Source of the DNA: Chitinophagales bacterium
Lineage (GTDB): Bacteria; Bacteroidota; Bacteroidia; Chitinophagales; JADIYW01
Reading direction: 5' to 3'
Length of the DNA stretch: 64,000 nucleotides
Assembly (NCBI GenBank): GCA_020636535.1
Contig: JACJXT010000011.1
Coordinates: forward strand, 124,001-188,000
In this document: positions 16,136 to 27,051 of the stretch, piece by piece
Position numbering within the stretch: position 1 is the stretch's first letter
Layout: every line of letters starts with the position of its first letter
Program-made: the position numbers and the translations under genes
The notes under the pieces: model-generated
Told to the model about the DNA's origin: nothing
Database searches by the model: none
Seen by the model: only the letters and a program-made list of their open reading frames with translations

Positions 16136-19100
16136 ATGGTAATAAACAAGAACAAACGACTACTGGCTGTTTTATTACTAATTTTCTTATTTGTTTTTTG
16201 TACTACAGCACAGACTAATAAATATGAAATTGGTATTACTACAGGTGTGTTTATTCCTAATACAACAGAAAAGGAAGATGCTATCATTAATAAGAAATTA
16301 GAAAAATCATTTCAGTCCAAATACTTTAAACTATTACAATTCTATAATATTCCATCTACTACACAAAAAAAAGAATGGGAATTACAAGGACTTAAATTAA
16401 CAGATTACTTACCTGGCAATGCCTATTTTGCTATTATAGATGAAAACTTTAATCTACAACAAATAGAAAATCAAATAAGAGCAATTATACCTATTGATAG
16501 TCGTTTTAAATTAGAACAGTCTATCTTCTCAAAAGGAATTCCAAAACATGCTATTCAAAATGGCAAAGCACAACTTATATTGAATTATTATGTAGGATTA
16601 AATTTCAATGACATCTTACAAACACTAAAAGAAAAAAACATAGAAGTACTTTTATTTGATACATTAACTACTCAAATAAATATTAGTATTCTACCAAATC
16701 GATTGAATGAATTAGTAGCATTGCCTTTTATTCAATATATCGATGCAGTTTCTCCAGAACCTATTTTAGAAGGACTTGATTTTAGAAATGCATCTGGCAG
16801 ATCTAATTATTTAAATACTGGATATAACGGATTAAATTATAACGGTGAAGGTGTAGTTATAGCTATTGGAGAAGGAGGAGCTTTAGATACAGAAATTGAT
16901 GCAAAAGGAAGAGTCACTTTAGAACTTGGGTCTGGTTATAGCGACCATAAAGTTGGTGTAATGGAAAATTTAGGTGGAGCAGGCAACTGGGATCCTACCA
17001 ATCGCAATCAATCTTGGGGAGCTACAATATTAAGTACTACAGGAAGCACCAATTATGCTGCATTATATAGTAGTCATAATTTGTTATATACCAATCACTC
17101 TTATGGTTATGGTGTTTCTGGTGGATATAATTCACAAGCAAGAAATCATGATATATTATTGTCCTCTATTCCACAATGTGCTGTTTTCTATTCTGCTGGT
17201 AATGATGGTACTGCTACTGGTTATGCTCCATACGATATAGCCAACTGGGGAAACATAACTGGTGCAGCCAAAATGAGCAAAAATATGTTGGCGATTGGCT
17301 CATTATTGTCTAGCGATATACAACCAGCGTTTAGTTCTAAAGGACCAATGTACGATGGTAGAATTGCACCACAAGTGGTAATAGAAGGTGGTGGAGGAAC
17401 TTCTTTTGCGGCACCTAAAGCTGCTGGAATCTTTGCTATGCTTACACAAGCATATAAATCTCAAAATGGTGGAATTGAACCAGCATCATCACTACTACGA
17501 GCTATTGTTTTTAATACTGCTGACGATATAGACAATCTAGGACCAGATTTTAAAACGGGTTACGGACGCATTAATGTGCGAAGAGCATATAGCGTAATGA
17601 CTAATTATCAGTTTTTAAATGCAAGTGTAGCAAATAGCAATACCAATTCACATACTATTAGTGTACCAAACAATACCAAACAATTAAGAGTAATGATTGT
17701 TTGGCCAGATGTTCCTGCTGCACTTAATGCAAATCCAGCTATTGTAAACGATTTAAATTTAGTAGTAAAAGATCCTAGTAGTACAGCATATAATCCTTGG
17801 GTACTTGATGTTAGTTTACCATCTTCAGATACAAAACTAAATACACCTGCAGTTCGTGGAGTTGATAATTTAAACACCATAGAACAAGTTACAGTAGATA
17901 ATCCTGTTGCTGGAAATTGGACAATAGAAGTCAATGGATTTAATGTGCCTTCTGGTCCACAAACTTATTTTCTTAGCTACGAATTTCTTCATGATGAGCT
18001 ACAGTTTATGTTTCCACTAAAAAATGAACGCTTAGTAAGTAATGAAACTTATCAGTTAAAATGGGATAGTTATGGTAATGATGATCCTTTTTCTATAGAG
18101 TATCAGTTAAATGGTGGTAGTTGGACAACAGCAGCATTGAATATTGATTCACTGACTAGAAGTTATGCTTGGGTAGCACCTACAGTAAGTGGTATTCAAA
18201 CTATAAAATTCAGAATAAAAAGAGGCAGTTTGATTTCCGAGAGTGATATTAATTATATAGGAAAGTCAGTAGATAATTTTAGAATTACTAAGGTTTGTAA
18301 TGATACAGTTACCTTTCGTTGGAGTGCAGTTAATGGAGCTACAGCATATAAAATATATAAACTAGGTGCAAGGTATATGGAAGAAGTTACTAGTAATATC
18401 AGCTATTATGGTACTTCTGCAATACTAACAGGTCAAAGTACAGTTAATAATGAGTATTACGCTATAAGTGCAATTACTGGTACATACGAAGGAAGAAGAA
18501 CTTATGCTATTGTAAAAACGCCTGGCGATTTAAATTGCGTTGGCATAAATTGGACAGGCACTGTTTCTACTGATTGGTTTGATCCAAGTAATTGGGCAAC
18601 GAGTACTGTTCCTACTTCAACAGATAATGTAATTATTCCTGCTGCACCAAGCAATCAACCGTTTATTGATAATATAGGTGCTGTTTGTGGCAATATTACT
18701 ATCGATACAGGTGCTTCTTTATCTATGAGTAACACAAACAAATATGCTTTGTCTGTTTATGGCGATTGGATAAACAATGGCACATTTAATGCTGGTATCG
18801 ATACTGTTGATTTTGCATCTACATCCAACTATCAAGAAATTAGTGGAAATGCTACAAGCAATTTTTATGTTCTGAAAGTATCAAAAAACAATGTAAATAA
18901 TATTTTAGAAGCCACCGCTTTAATTACATTAAATGCAACTACCAATCCATTAATAATAGAAAGTGGTACATTCAAACTATCAAGTACTTCTACCATTTTT
19001 CCATTTACCAATAATGGTGGTGCTGATTTAGTTGCTGATGAAGGAGTTTGGAACAATGGTGGTACTATAAATGTAAATTTAGGTAGCGATAATTGGTATA

Positions 19101-20872
19101 ATGCTGGAAGAATTACACTTACTGCTGGTACTATAAATGTTGGTACAAATTCTAATAATAGTATAATTCAGTGGAATGGTGGTGTGCTTACTATAGAAGA
19201 TGGCACACTAAAAATTGCAGGATGCTTGCGTCCATATAGTGATATTTCATCGAGTACTTATAAGCAATATGGTGGTACTGTTATTGTTAATGCTGTTGGA
19301 TCTACTAGTACAAGTAGAGCTCCTTTTGAAATTAATCCGAATGTGCCTTTTACAATGACTGGTGGTACTATTATCATTAGAAAAGCATCTTCAAATGCAT
19401 CAGACTATTGGAATAAATCAGATAATGCTACTATTTCTGGTGGCACACTTCAAATTGGTGATGCATCAACGCCAATCAATCAAAATATAAAAATAAATAC
19501 GATTAATCCAATTTATAACTTAGTTGTTAATACTACAAATAATCCAACAGCTAGACTAGTTAGTAATAACTTAAATGTTATTAATAATATTGATATAAAT
19601 GGTGGAACGCTTAATGCAAATAATTTAGATATAGCTATTCAAGGCAACTGGAAAAACAATAGTAATTTTACTGCTGGCACAGGAAGTGTTACTTTTAATG
19701 GTTATGTTAATCAAAATATAATTGGAAATAATACTACTGTATTTAATAATTTAATTATTAATAATAAAAACGGAATTGATTTAAGTGGAACTGTTAATGC
19801 AAATATTAATACTGTGCTCACGCTTTTGAAAGGCGTAATCAATACATCAAACAACAGAGTAGTGATGAATACAGGAAGTACTGTTAATCGTACTTTAGGA
19901 CATATATTTGGAAAACTACAAAAAACAATTTCAACAGGCAGTAATGTAAGTGCTAATTTTGAAGTTGGTGATGCTACAGAAACGCATTATACACCAGCAA
20001 GTGTGTTGTTTAATACAGTAAGTAATGCAGGAACAATAACGGCATCTACTATTGCATCAAATCATTCTGCAATAGATAGTTCTGTGTTAGATGCAACAAG
20101 AAGCGTAAACAGAAATTGGACATTAAGCAATAATGGAATTGTTTTTGATAACTACAATGCATCGTTTAATTTTCTTTCATCTGATATAGATACTAGTGTT
20201 GATTGGAATTTTTTAGAATGTGCTAAATACGATGCAGGAACATGGACTTATCCTTCTATTGGAACAAAAACAGCAAACAGTGTTGAAATTACCAATGTAA
20301 GTTCTTTTAGCGATTTTCAGTTAGGTGAACATATTGCGGTACTACCTATAGAACTACTTGCTTTTAATGTTGTACTAGTAGACAATCATCAAGTAGAAAT
20401 TGATTGGAGTACTGCCACTGAAATTAATAACGACTATTTTATTGTTGAAGAATCTACCGATGCACAACATTGGACATCATTAACAACAGTAAACGGACAA
20501 GGCAATTCATCTGAAATAAGTTCGTATACAACTTTTGATAGTCAACTAACAAATGGTTATAATTATTATAGACTAAAACAAGTAGATGTTGATGGCTCAT
20601 TTACTTATTCAGATATTCAATATGTAGTAGTTGAAAACAACAATAGCATTATTGCCGTTTATCCAAATCCAACAAACGATATAGTTTATATTGCTGGATT
20701 AAATAATCAAAAAATTCAAATATTTTCTAGTTTAGGGCAAGAAGTTACTAGTTCAGTAAACATAAATTACAACAACAATAATTGTCAAGCAGATTTAAGT
20801 TGGTTAACTGATGGTATATACTTTATTAAAACACCAACAGAAATGCTTAAAGTAATTAAAAGAAGTTTTTAA
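16136..20872 (+). CDS. Giant secreted S8 (subtilisin-like) peptidase with T9SS sorting domain
   Basis: 1578 residues. Signal peptide 1-25; N-terminal pro-region to about 215; peptidase domain about 230-490 with His271 (YSDHKVG), oxyanion Asn356 (SAGNDG), SSKGPMYDGR and Ser423 (GGTSFAAP). The Asp position reads GEGGALD: relatives usually have GDGG, so either Glu246 replaces it or Asp251 serves. A jelly-roll P-like domain follows (to about 620), then FN3-like and long Thr/Asn-rich beta-repeat regions (about 800-1400). The C-terminal ~80 residues (VYPNPTNDIVYI...GIYFIKT) are a type A T9SS sorting signal, so it is exported across the outer membrane and probably surface bound. Confidence 0.88.
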   Translation: MVINKNKRLLAVLLLIFLFVFCTTAQTNKYEIGITTGVFIPNTTEKEDAIINKKLEKSFQSKYFKLLQFYNIPSTTQKKEWELQGLKLTDYLPGNAYFAIIDENFNLQQIENQIRAIIPIDSRFKLEQSIFSKGIPKHAIQNGKAQLILNYYVGLNFNDILQTLKEKNIEVLLFDTLTTQINISILPNRLNELVALPFIQYIDAVSPEPILEGLDFRNASGRSNYLNTGYNGLNYNGEGVVIAIGEGGALDTEIDAKGRVTLELGSGYSDHKVGVMENLGGAGNWDPTNRNQSWGATILSTTGSTNYAALYSSHNLLYTNHSYGYGVSGGYNSQARNHDILLSSIPQCAVFYSAGNDGTATGYAPYDIANWGNITGAAKMSKNMLAIGSLLSSDIQPAFSSKGPMYDGRIAPQVVIEGGGGTSFAAPKAAGIFAMLTQAYKSQNGGIEPASSLLRAIVFNTADDIDNLGPDFKTGYGRINVRRAYSVMTNYQFLNASVANSNTNSHTISVPNNTKQLRVMIVWPDVPAALNANPAIVNDLNLVVKDPSSTAYNPWVLDVSLPSSDTKLNTPAVRGVDNLNTIEQVTVDNPVAGNWTIEVNGFNVPSGPQTYFLSYEFLHDELQFMFPLKNERLVSNETYQLKWDSYGNDDPFSIEYQLNGGSWTTAALNIDSLTRSYAWVAPTVSGIQTIKFRIKRGSLISESDINYIGKSVDNFRITKVCNDTVTFRWSAVNGATAYKIYKLGARYMEEVTSNISYYGTSAILTGQSTVNNEYYAISAITGTYEGRRTYAIVKTPGDLNCVGINWTGTVSTDWFDPSNWATSTVPTSTDNVIIPAAPSNQPFIDNIGAVCGNITIDTGASLSMSNTNKYALSVYGDWINNGTFNAGIDTVDFASTSNYQEISGNATSNFYVLKVSKNNVNNILEATALITLNATTNPLIIESGTFKLSSTSTIFPFTNNGGADLVADEGVWNNGGTINVNLGSDNWYNAGRITLTAGTINVGTNSNNSIIQWNGGVLTIEDGTLKIAGCLRPYSDISSSTYKQYGGTVIVNAVGSTSTSRAPFEINPNVPFTMTGGTIIIRKASSNASDYWNKSDNATISGGTLQIGDASTPINQNIKINTINPIYNLVVNTTNNPTARLVSNNLNVINNIDINGGTLNANNLDIAIQGNWKNNSNFTAGTGSVTFNGYVNQNIIGNNTTVFNNLIINNKNGIDLSGTVNANINTVLTLLKGVINTSNNRVVMNTGSTVNRTLGHIFGKLQKTISTGSNVSANFEVGDATETHYTPASVLFNTVSNAGTITASTIASNHSAIDSSVLDATRSVNRNWTLSNNGIVFDNYNASFNFLSSDIDTSVDWNFLECAKYDAGTWTYPSIGTKTANSVEITNVSSFSDFQLGEHIAVLPIELLAFNVVLVDNHQVEIDWSTATEINNDYFIVEESTDAQHWTSLTTVNGQGNSSEISSYTTFDSQLTNGYNYYRLKQVDVDGSFTYSDIQYVVVENNNSIIAVYPNPTNDIVYIAGLNNQKIQIFSSLGQEVTSSVNINYNNNNCQADLSWLTDGIYFIKTPTEMLKVIKRSF

Positions 20873-20889
20873 TAGTAAAATTTGAATAG

Positions 20890-21654
20890 TTATCTACTCA
20901 ACCCAAAACTAATCTCTCTTTGATTAAATGCTTCAATGCCATTCGTTGTTTCAATTAATAACTGACCGTGTTCATTTACACCAATAATTTTTCCATTGAT
21001 TATAGATTCTTTATACATAAAACTATGAGTAATATTTTTTAAATATAAATTAAATTCATATTTTTTTTGAAGTTCAGGTTTACTATAATCACTCATATAC
21101 CAATTTTCAATGTGCACTAAAAGTGTTTGCAAAACAGTGTTTAAATCAAAGCTAGTTTTTTCTACTATTTGCATACTAGTAGCCAATGTCAAATCAAGAA
21201 AATGAGTCTGATTTACATTTAAACCAATTCCAATAACAGACTTAGTAATAAATTGACCACTAATCGTATTCTCAATTAAAATACCAGCAATTTTTTTTTC
21301 ATCAACATAAATATCATTCGGCCATTTTATTTGAATTAGTTGATTATTTAAATATTGTTTAAGCGTTGCCACTACAGCAAGAGCAACTTTCATATTTAGC
21401 ATAAAATGATTTATTGCCAATAATTTATCAGGAAAATAAATAATACTTGCCGTTATATTTTTTCTAGCTTCACTCTTCCAAATATTAGTCCCTTGTCCTC
21501 TTCCATTTAACTGTTCATCTGCCAAAATTACAGTTCCATTTTTTGGAGTAGTTTTTGCTAGTAATTCTTTTGCATAGGTATTAGTACTATCAATTTGTTG
21601 CAAATGAATTAAACTTTTGCCTGTAAATTTGGTTTTATAAATAAATAATGCCAA
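20890..21654 (-). CDS. birA: Biotin--[acetyl-CoA-carboxylase] ligase
   Basis: Monofunctional (no DNA-binding domain) enzyme that biotinylates carboxylase carrier proteins. QIDSTNTYAKELL, the biotin/ATP loop LNGRGQGTNIWKSEA, and IKWPNDIYVDEKKIAGILIE are all conserved, followed by GIGLNVNQ and a small C-terminal SH3-like domain. The start is uncertain: TTG 21654 is the nearest conventional codon; an upstream ATG at 21708 would add a hydrophobic leader and overlap the divergent rsfS gene by 21 bp; ATT 21642, giving YKTKFTGKSLIHL, fits homologue length best. Confidence 0.93.
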   Translation of the reverse strand: MALFIYKTKFTGKSLIHLQQIDSTNTYAKELLAKTTPKNGTVILADEQLNGRGQGTNIWKSEARKNITASIIYFPDKLLAINHFMLNMKVALAVVATLKQYLNNQLIQIKWPNDIYVDEKKIAGILIENTISGQFITKSVIGIGLNVNQTHFLDLTLATSMQIVEKTSFDLNTVLQTLLVHIENWYMSDYSKPELQKKYEFNLYLKNITHSFMYKESIINGKIIGVNEHGQLLIETTNGIEAFNQREISFGLSR

Positions 21655-21687
21655 AATGATTATTTTTGGAAAGTTAATAAGAAGTAA

Positions 21688-22071
21688 TTGGAAATAAAAA
21701 GAAAGCAAAACAAATCATCAATCACAGAAAGTGAAATGCTAAATAATACTTTAGTAACACTTTTGCAAGATAAAAAAGCCAACGAAATTGTTAGCTTAGA
21801 TTTAAGACAAATTCCAGAAGCAATTGCAGATTTCTATATCATTTGCCATGGAACAAGTACTACGCAAACCAGAGCTATGATTGACTATGTAGAGCAGGAA
21901 ATGAAAACGCAATATCAAACCAATGCACTGCATACAGAAGGCAAACAAAATGGCGAATGGTGTTTGATTGATTTTGGTGAAGTAATTATACATGTTTTTA
22001 TAGAAGAAAAAAGAGAACTGTATCAATTAGAAGACCTATGGCAAGATGCAGAAAGAATAGATTATAATTAA
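21688..22071 (+). CDS. rsfS: Ribosome silencing factor RsfS
   Basis: 127 residues. Binds uL14 on the 50S subunit and blocks subunit joining when nutrients are short. Family hallmarks: LLQDKKANEIVSLDLR, ADFYIICHGTSTTQTRA, and GEWCLIDFGEVIIHVF with the C-terminal YQLEDLWQDAE. The start is TTG 21688, behind a -7 box TATTTTTG (21661-21668); the first ATG (21736) would remove only the unstructured leader. ftsH follows after 18 bp, so the two are likely one operon, a common Bacteroidota arrangement. Confidence 0.94.
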   Translation: MEIKRKQNKSSITESEMLNNTLVTLLQDKKANEIVSLDLRQIPEAIADFYIICHGTSTTQTRAMIDYVEQEMKTQYQTNALHTEGKQNGEWCLIDFGEVIIHVFIEEKRELYQLEDLWQDAERIDYN

Positions 22072-22089
22072 AAAATAAATATACAACTA

Positions 22090-24111
22090 ATGGATTTTAA
22101 CCCAGAAAATGATAATAACAACAATAATAAAAAGAACAAAAAAGGTGGTTTTAATGGTTATTGGATTTTTGGAATTTTAATAGTAGTACTTCTAGCAACA
22201 CAAATGTTGTCTATGAATACCAAAATTGGAGAGATTACCGAAGATCAATTTTTCTTAGAATATTTACCAAGTAACGATGTTCAAAAAATACTTATCGTTA
22301 ACCAAAACGAAGTAGAAGTTTTTATTAAAGAAGATTCACTTGCAAAAAAACAATATGCAGAAGTTAAAGATACAAAGTTTGGAAATGCTAATTTAGGACC
22401 ACACTATAAGTTTCAGCTAACTTCGGTAGATGCATTTAAAAGTAAACTCGACAAACTACAAGAAGGCAAACCATTAGAAGAAATGGTGCTAGTAAAAAAT
22501 GAAAACAGAAAAAGTTTCTTTGATATTTTTCTAATGTATTCGCCACTATTAATTATTGTAGCAATTTGGTTTTTCTTAATGCGTAGAGCAACTGGTGGAA
22601 TGCCTGGTGCTGGTGGTCAAATTTTTAATATCGGAAGATCTAAAGCAGCACTACACGATAAAGATACCAAAGTAACCATCACTTTTGATGATGTTGCAGG
22701 ACTAGATGAAGCGAAAGAAGAAGTTAAAGAAATTGTCGACTTTCTTAAAAATCCAAAGAAATATACAACACTTGGAGCTAAGATTCCAAAAGGAGCACTG
22801 CTTGTTGGTCCTCCAGGAACTGGTAAAACTTTATTAGCAAAAGCAGTTGCTGGCGAAGCTCAAGTGCCATTCTTTTCTATCTCTGGTTCCGATTTCGTAG
22901 AGATGTTTGTAGGTGTTGGAGCATCAAGAGTAAGAGATTTATTTAAACAAGCAAGAGAAAAAGCACCTTGTATTATTTTTATCGATGAGATTGATGCAGT
23001 AGGTAGAGCTAGAGGCAAAAACATGATGCAAAGTAATGACGAAAGAGAAAATACACTCAATCAGTTACTAGTAGAAATGGACGGTTTTGCTGGCGATAAA
23101 GGCATTATTCTTTTAGCTGCAACCAACAGACCAGATGTATTAGATGCTGCTTTATTAAGACCTGGAAGATTTGATAGACAAATTTCTATTGATAAACCAG
23201 ATCAAAAAGGTAGAGAGCAAATCTTTAAAGTGCATTTAAAAATATTAACTTCTTTGGCTAGCGATGTTACTGCTGATAAATTAGCAGCTTTAACACCAGG
23301 ATTTGCTGGAGCAGAAATTGCCAATGTATGTAATGAAGCGGCTTTAATTGCTGCTAGAAAAAATAAAACAGCAGTCGATTTAGACGATTTTCATAATGCT
23401 ATAGATCGTTCTATTGGTGGATTAGAGAAGAAGAACAAAATCATTTCACCACAAGAAAAAGAAATTATTGCATTTCACGAAGCTGGTCACGCTATTTGTG
23501 GTTGGTATTTAGAACACGCACATCCTTTATTAAAAGTAACTATTATTCCAAGAGGAATTGCAGCATTAGGTTATGCTCAATATTTACCAAAAGAACAATA
23601 TTTATATAGAACAGAGCAACTATACGACGAGATTTGTATGACACTTGGTGGACGAGCTGCCGAAGAAATTGTATTTGGCAAAATATCTACTGGTGCACAA
23701 AACGACTTACAACGCATTACGCAATTGTGTTATGCTATGGTAACTGTTTATGGTATGAACGATACCATAGGCAATGTTTCTTTTTACGATCCACAAAACG
23801 ACAATCCATTTACTAAGCCATATTCCGAAGAAACTTCTAGAGAGATAGACCAACAAGTTCGTAAGATGATTAATGAAATGTACGAAAGAACTAAAAAACT
23901 ACTTACAGAAAAAAGAACAGAATTAGATTTATTAGCAAGAAGATTATTAGAAAAAGAAATATTATTTAAAGCAGACCTAGAAAATTTAATTGGCAAGCGA
24001 CCTTTTGAAGAAGAAGATATAATTCCAACTACAGAGAAAGAATTAATAGCAGAAGAAAAGAAAGTAGAACAACAAATAGAAAACATTACACAAGAAGAAA
24101 ATAAAGTGTAG
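22090..24111 (+). CDS. ftsH: ATP-dependent zinc metalloprotease FtsH
   Basis: 673-residue membrane AAA protease that degrades misfolded membrane and regulatory proteins. Asn/Lys-rich N-tail, membrane segments about 23-41 and 147-163 flanking a periplasmic domain, Walker A GPPGTGKT (240-247), Walker B IIFIDE (295-300), SRH region [10 protein letters not shown], and zinc motif HEAGH (463-467). C-terminal acidic tail. All catalytic parts are intact. Encoded after rsfS and ended by a strong terminator. Confidence 0.97.
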   Translation: MDFNPENDNNNNNKKNKKGGFNGYWIFGILIVVLLATQMLSMNTKIGEITEDQFFLEYLPSNDVQKILIVNQNEVEVFIKEDSLAKKQYAEVKDTKFGNANLGPHYKFQLTSVDAFKSKLDKLQEGKPLEEMVLVKNENRKSFFDIFLMYSPLLIIVAIWFFLMRRATGGMPGAGGQIFNIGRSKAALHDKDTKVTITFDDVAGLDEAKEEVKEIVDFLKNPKKYTTLGAKIPKGALLVGPPGTGKTLLAKAVAGEAQVPFFSISGSDFVEMFVGVGASRVRDLFKQAREKAPCIIFIDEIDAVGRARGKNMMQSNDERENTLNQLLVEMDGFAGDKGIILLAATNRPDVLDAALLRPGRFDRQISIDKPDQKGREQIFKVHLKILTSLASDVTADKLAALTPGFAGAEIANVCNEAALIAARKNKTAVDLDDFHNAIDRSIGGLEKKNKIISPQEKEIIAFHEAGHAICGWYLEHAHPLLKVTIIPRGIAALGYAQYLPKEQYLYRTEQLYDEICMTLGGRAAEEIVFGKISTGAQNDLQRITQLCYAMVTVYGMNDTIGNVSFYDPQNDNPFTKPYSEETSREIDQQVRKMINEMYERTKKLLTEKRTELDLLARRLLEKEILFKADLENLIGKRPFEEEDIIPTTEKELIAEEKKVEQQIENITQEENKV

Positions 24112-24149
24112 TATTGGTCATCTTTAGCGAAGCAAAACATCTAAATTAT

Positions 24150-24175
24150 AATGGTCGGTTTTTTTACCGACCATT
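24150..24175 (+). terminator. Intrinsic terminator after ftsH
   Basis: AATGGTCGGT-tttttt-ACCGACCATT followed by TTTTATTTA; perfect 10-bp stem. Confidence 0.9.
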
Positions 24176-24236
24176 TTTTATTTATTCAAGAATATTGTTT
24201 GGTTCGTATTTTATAGCTAAATCAACATAAAGCGTC

Positions 24237-24375
24237 ATTCCTTCGAAAGAAGGAATCTATGAACTCCTTTATTATACTTCGGTGATAGTTTTTTATATCG
24301 TGACAAATTATTAATGCTTAAACATAAATAACTTTAGTATTAATAATATAGTAATTAATAAAAAGACGCGTCTTT
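24237..24375. repeat. REP-like palindromes in the ftsH-bshA gap
   Basis: Two perfect palindromic units: ATTCCTTC-gaaa-GAAGGAAT (24237-24256), of the same build as the widespread 'ATTCCTGCGAAAGCAGGAAT' elements, and the 14-bp self-complementary AAAGACGCGTCTTT (24362-24375), followed by a GAGCGAATGAAAGTAGCGAAG tract. The gap 24176-24522 holds no gene; these look like decayed repeat elements. A relic of the same kind (GAGGAACGAAAAAAATGTGG) lies at 44099. Confidence 0.6.
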
Positions 24376-24522
24376 ACGAGCGAATGAAAGTAGCGAAGTA
24401 ATCTATCTTTTTTGTGGTTTATAGTTTTGAGATAACTTCAATTTTTTCGTATCTCAAAAATTTTGTAATAATGATTAGTATGAGTTAATTATATAGAATT
24501 TTTAGCTATAATTTAGTTTGTT

Positions 24523-25662
24523 CTAACTACAATTTCCTTCTAGTAAAACAGATTGATAGCAATCTTCGTACATAGGTACTATTTTTTCTATGCTAAATTT
24601 TTTAGCTTGTTGATAGGCATTCTTTCTAAACTGTTGTAGTAGCTCATCATTGCTTAATAACTCTATCGACTTTTGTGCCATTGCATCTACATCACCAATA
24701 TCACAAACAAAACCAGTTTTTCCATCTATATTAACTTCAGCAATTCCACCAGCATTTGATGACACAACTGGCACTTCGCAAGCCATAGCTTCTAGTGCAG
24801 CCAAACCAAAGCTTTCACTTGCAGATGGCATTAAAAACAAATCGGCAACTGCTAACAATTCTTCTACTGCATCTTGCTTGCCTAAAAATCGTACATCGTT
24901 AATATTACAATTTTGTCGTACTAAAAGCTCTATGTTTTGTCGTTCTGGTCCATCACCAATTAATAATAATTTAGCTGGAATTTGTTCTACGATTTTACAA
25001 TACACTTTTACAACATCATCTACTCTTTTTACTTTTCTAAAGTTAGAAGTATGCACTACAATTTTTTCACCGTTTGGAGCAATCGCTTTTTTAAAATGCT
25101 CTTTATTGGTTTTCTTAAATCGAGAAAAATCAATAAAATTTGGAATGACTTTAATATCTTTTTCAATCTCAAAAAGCGATAGTGTATCTTGTTTTAAACT
25201 TTCAGAAACAGCTGTAACACCACACGATTTATTGATAGAATAAGTTACAACTGGTTCGTAAGTTGGATCTTTTCCTACAAGTGTTATATCAGTTCCATGA
25301 AGCGTAGTAATTACAGGAACGCTTTTGCCTTTAGTCAGCAAAATTTGTCGTGCCATATACGCAGCAGATGCATGTGGAATAGCATAATGCACATGAAAAA
25401 TATCTAGGTTGGCATTGAGTGCTACATCGACTAATTTACTAGCCAAAGCAGTTTCGTAAGGTGCAAAATCAAACAAAGGATAATCTCTTAATCGCACTTC
25501 ATGATAGTAAATGTTTTCGTTAAAAGTTTCCATGAGTCGAGCTGGTTCTTTGTAAGTAACAAAGTGTACTTGATGACCATTATTAGCTAATGCTTTACCA
25601 AGTTCAGTAGCCACCACACCACTTCCGCCATAAGTTGGATAACACGCAATTCCGATATTCAT
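24523..25662 (-). CDS. bshA: N-acetyl-alpha-D-glucosaminyl L-malate synthase (bacillithiol)
   Basis: 379-residue GT4-family glycosyltransferase catalysing the first step of bacillithiol synthesis, UDP-GlcNAc plus L-malate. The opening MNIGIACYPTYGGSGVVATE, HVHYAIPHASAAYMAR, VHTSNFRKVKRVDDV and ESFGLAALEAMACEVPVV match the BshA subfamily closely; the EX7E donor site is within ESFGLAALE. bshB and bshC are not in the window. Implies bacillithiol as low-molecular-weight thiol. Confidence 0.92.
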   Translation of the reverse strand: MNIGIACYPTYGGSGVVATELGKALANNGHQVHFVTYKEPARLMETFNENIYYHEVRLRDYPLFDFAPYETALASKLVDVALNANLDIFHVHYAIPHASAAYMARQILLTKGKSVPVITTLHGTDITLVGKDPTYEPVVTYSINKSCGVTAVSESLKQDTLSLFEIEKDIKVIPNFIDFSRFKKTNKEHFKKAIAPNGEKIVVHTSNFRKVKRVDDVVKVYCKIVEQIPAKLLLIGDGPERQNIELLVRQNCNINDVRFLGKQDAVEELLAVADLFLMPSASESFGLAALEAMACEVPVVSSNAGGIAEVNIDGKTGFVCDIGDVDAMAQKSIELLSNDELLQQFRKNAYQQAKKFSIEKIVPMYEDCYQSVLLEGNCS

Positions 25663-25878
25663 AGTGCGAAGATAATTTTAATTTACTCCTTATTAAAACA
25701 AAATACTGGAATCTAAGTTCATTTGTTGTTAGAACGCTATACAAATAGCTATCTAAAAGTATTAAGGATATAGGACTTTAGTTCTAGCTGTAGAAATTTA
25801 TTTTATAGAGAAATAAACTTTACAATTTATTTACATTTATCAAAAACTATACCTATATTTAGTTAACAAAAGGTGGGT

Positions 25879-27051
25879 ATGAAAAGTATACATATACTTT
25901 TTGCATTGAGTTGTTTACTCATAATCAATGCATGTAAAGAAGAAGATAATAAAAGAGTAGCAACTACGGCAGTAAACTCTGATGCACGATTTGAAGCGTT
26001 GCCAATTAATCAAATACAATATATTGGCAGTCATAATAGTTATAGACTTAGAACTACGGATAAACTTTTTGATTTTGCACAAAAACTAAAACCAATTTTG
26101 AGTCCATTAGGTTTAAATCCAGATGAATGGGATTATACGCACTTACCAATTACAGAACAATTAGATTTAGGTTTAAGAACTTTCGAGTTAGATATTTACA
26201 ATGATCCAAGTGGAGGAAAGTTTTACAATAGAGCAGGCAATGCACTTGTTGGTTTGCCAGTAGCTTCTGGTATCGACGCACTTAAAAAGCCAGGCATGAA
26301 AATTATTCATATTCCAGATATGGATTACAATACACATTACTATACTTTTGTAGATGCTTTGGCTGGTATTAGAAACTGGAGCATACAACATCCATCACAT
26401 TTACCCATTTTTATTATGGTTGAGTTGAAAGATTTTTCTATTGGAAATGTATTGCCATTTTTTGCAAAAGCACTACCATTTGATGAATCTGCAATGAACA
26501 AAGTAGATGAAGAAATTAATGGTGTTTTTGATAGAACTAACTTGTTATTTACACCAGATGATTTAAGAAAAAGCTATCCTAATATAAAAACAGCATTAGA
26601 GACAGAAGGTTGGCCAACAGTAAAAGCAATGCGAGGCAAAATAATAATTATAGCATATCATAATGATGCATATTTAACAAATCATCCGAATTTAGAAAAC
26701 AGAAAAATGTTTATGTATGTCAATGAAGATAGTCCGAATGCAGCATTTATAATAAAAGATGGAAGTCAAGATAGTTATGATGATATACAACGATTAGTTA
26801 ATCAAGGATATATAGTTAGAACAAGAGCAGATGCAGGAACTGATGAAGCTAGAACAGAAGATTATACTAATATGAATGCTGCATTTACATCTGGAGCTCA
26901 ACTTATTTCTACTGATTACTATGTACCTGACTTTAGAGCAGGTACCAATGGTTGGTCGTACTATAAAGTCTCTTTTGATGGAAATACATTTAACAGAACT
27001 AATGTTTTAAATACACCAACAGATATAGCAGGACAATATATCATGCCGTAA
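25879..27051 (+). CDS. PI-PLC-like (Ca2+-dependent phosphoinositide phospholipase C, C1 type) lipoprotein
   Basis: 390 residues from ATG 25879 (GTG 25873 adds two residues and is less likely). Lipobox INAC with Cys19. The catalytic half has IGSHNSYRL (His52), LGLRTFELDIYND (Glu103, Asp105) and MKIIHIPDMDYNTH, which places it with the PI-PLC C1 group. In bacteria such proteins act outside the cell on inositol or glycerophospholipids; substrate not provable here. No transport partner adjacent. It is convergent with the T9SS gene, the two stops abutting. Confidence 0.8.
   Translation: MKSIHILFALSCLLIINACKEEDNKRVATTAVNSDARFEALPINQIQYIGSHNSYRLRTTDKLFDFAQKLKPILSPLGLNPDEWDYTHLPITEQLDLGLRTFELDIYNDPSGGKFYNRAGNALVGLPVASGIDALKKPGMKIIHIPDMDYNTHYYTFVDALAGIRNWSIQHPSHLPIFIMVELKDFSIGNVLPFFAKALPFDESAMNKVDEEINGVFDRTNLLFTPDDLRKSYPNIKTALETEGWPTVKAMRGKIIIIAYHNDAYLTNHPNLENRKMFMYVNEDSPNAAFIIKDGSQDSYDDIQRLVNQGYIVRTRADAGTDEARTEDYTNMNAAFTSGAQLISTDYYVPDFRAGTNGWSYYKVSFDGNTFNRTNVLNTPTDIAGQYIMP

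Noticed and set aside
21654..21708. ATG 21708 as start of birA, giving a hydrophobic leader
   Set aside because: Cytosolic enzyme; the extension is unlike the family and overlaps the divergent rsfS gene.
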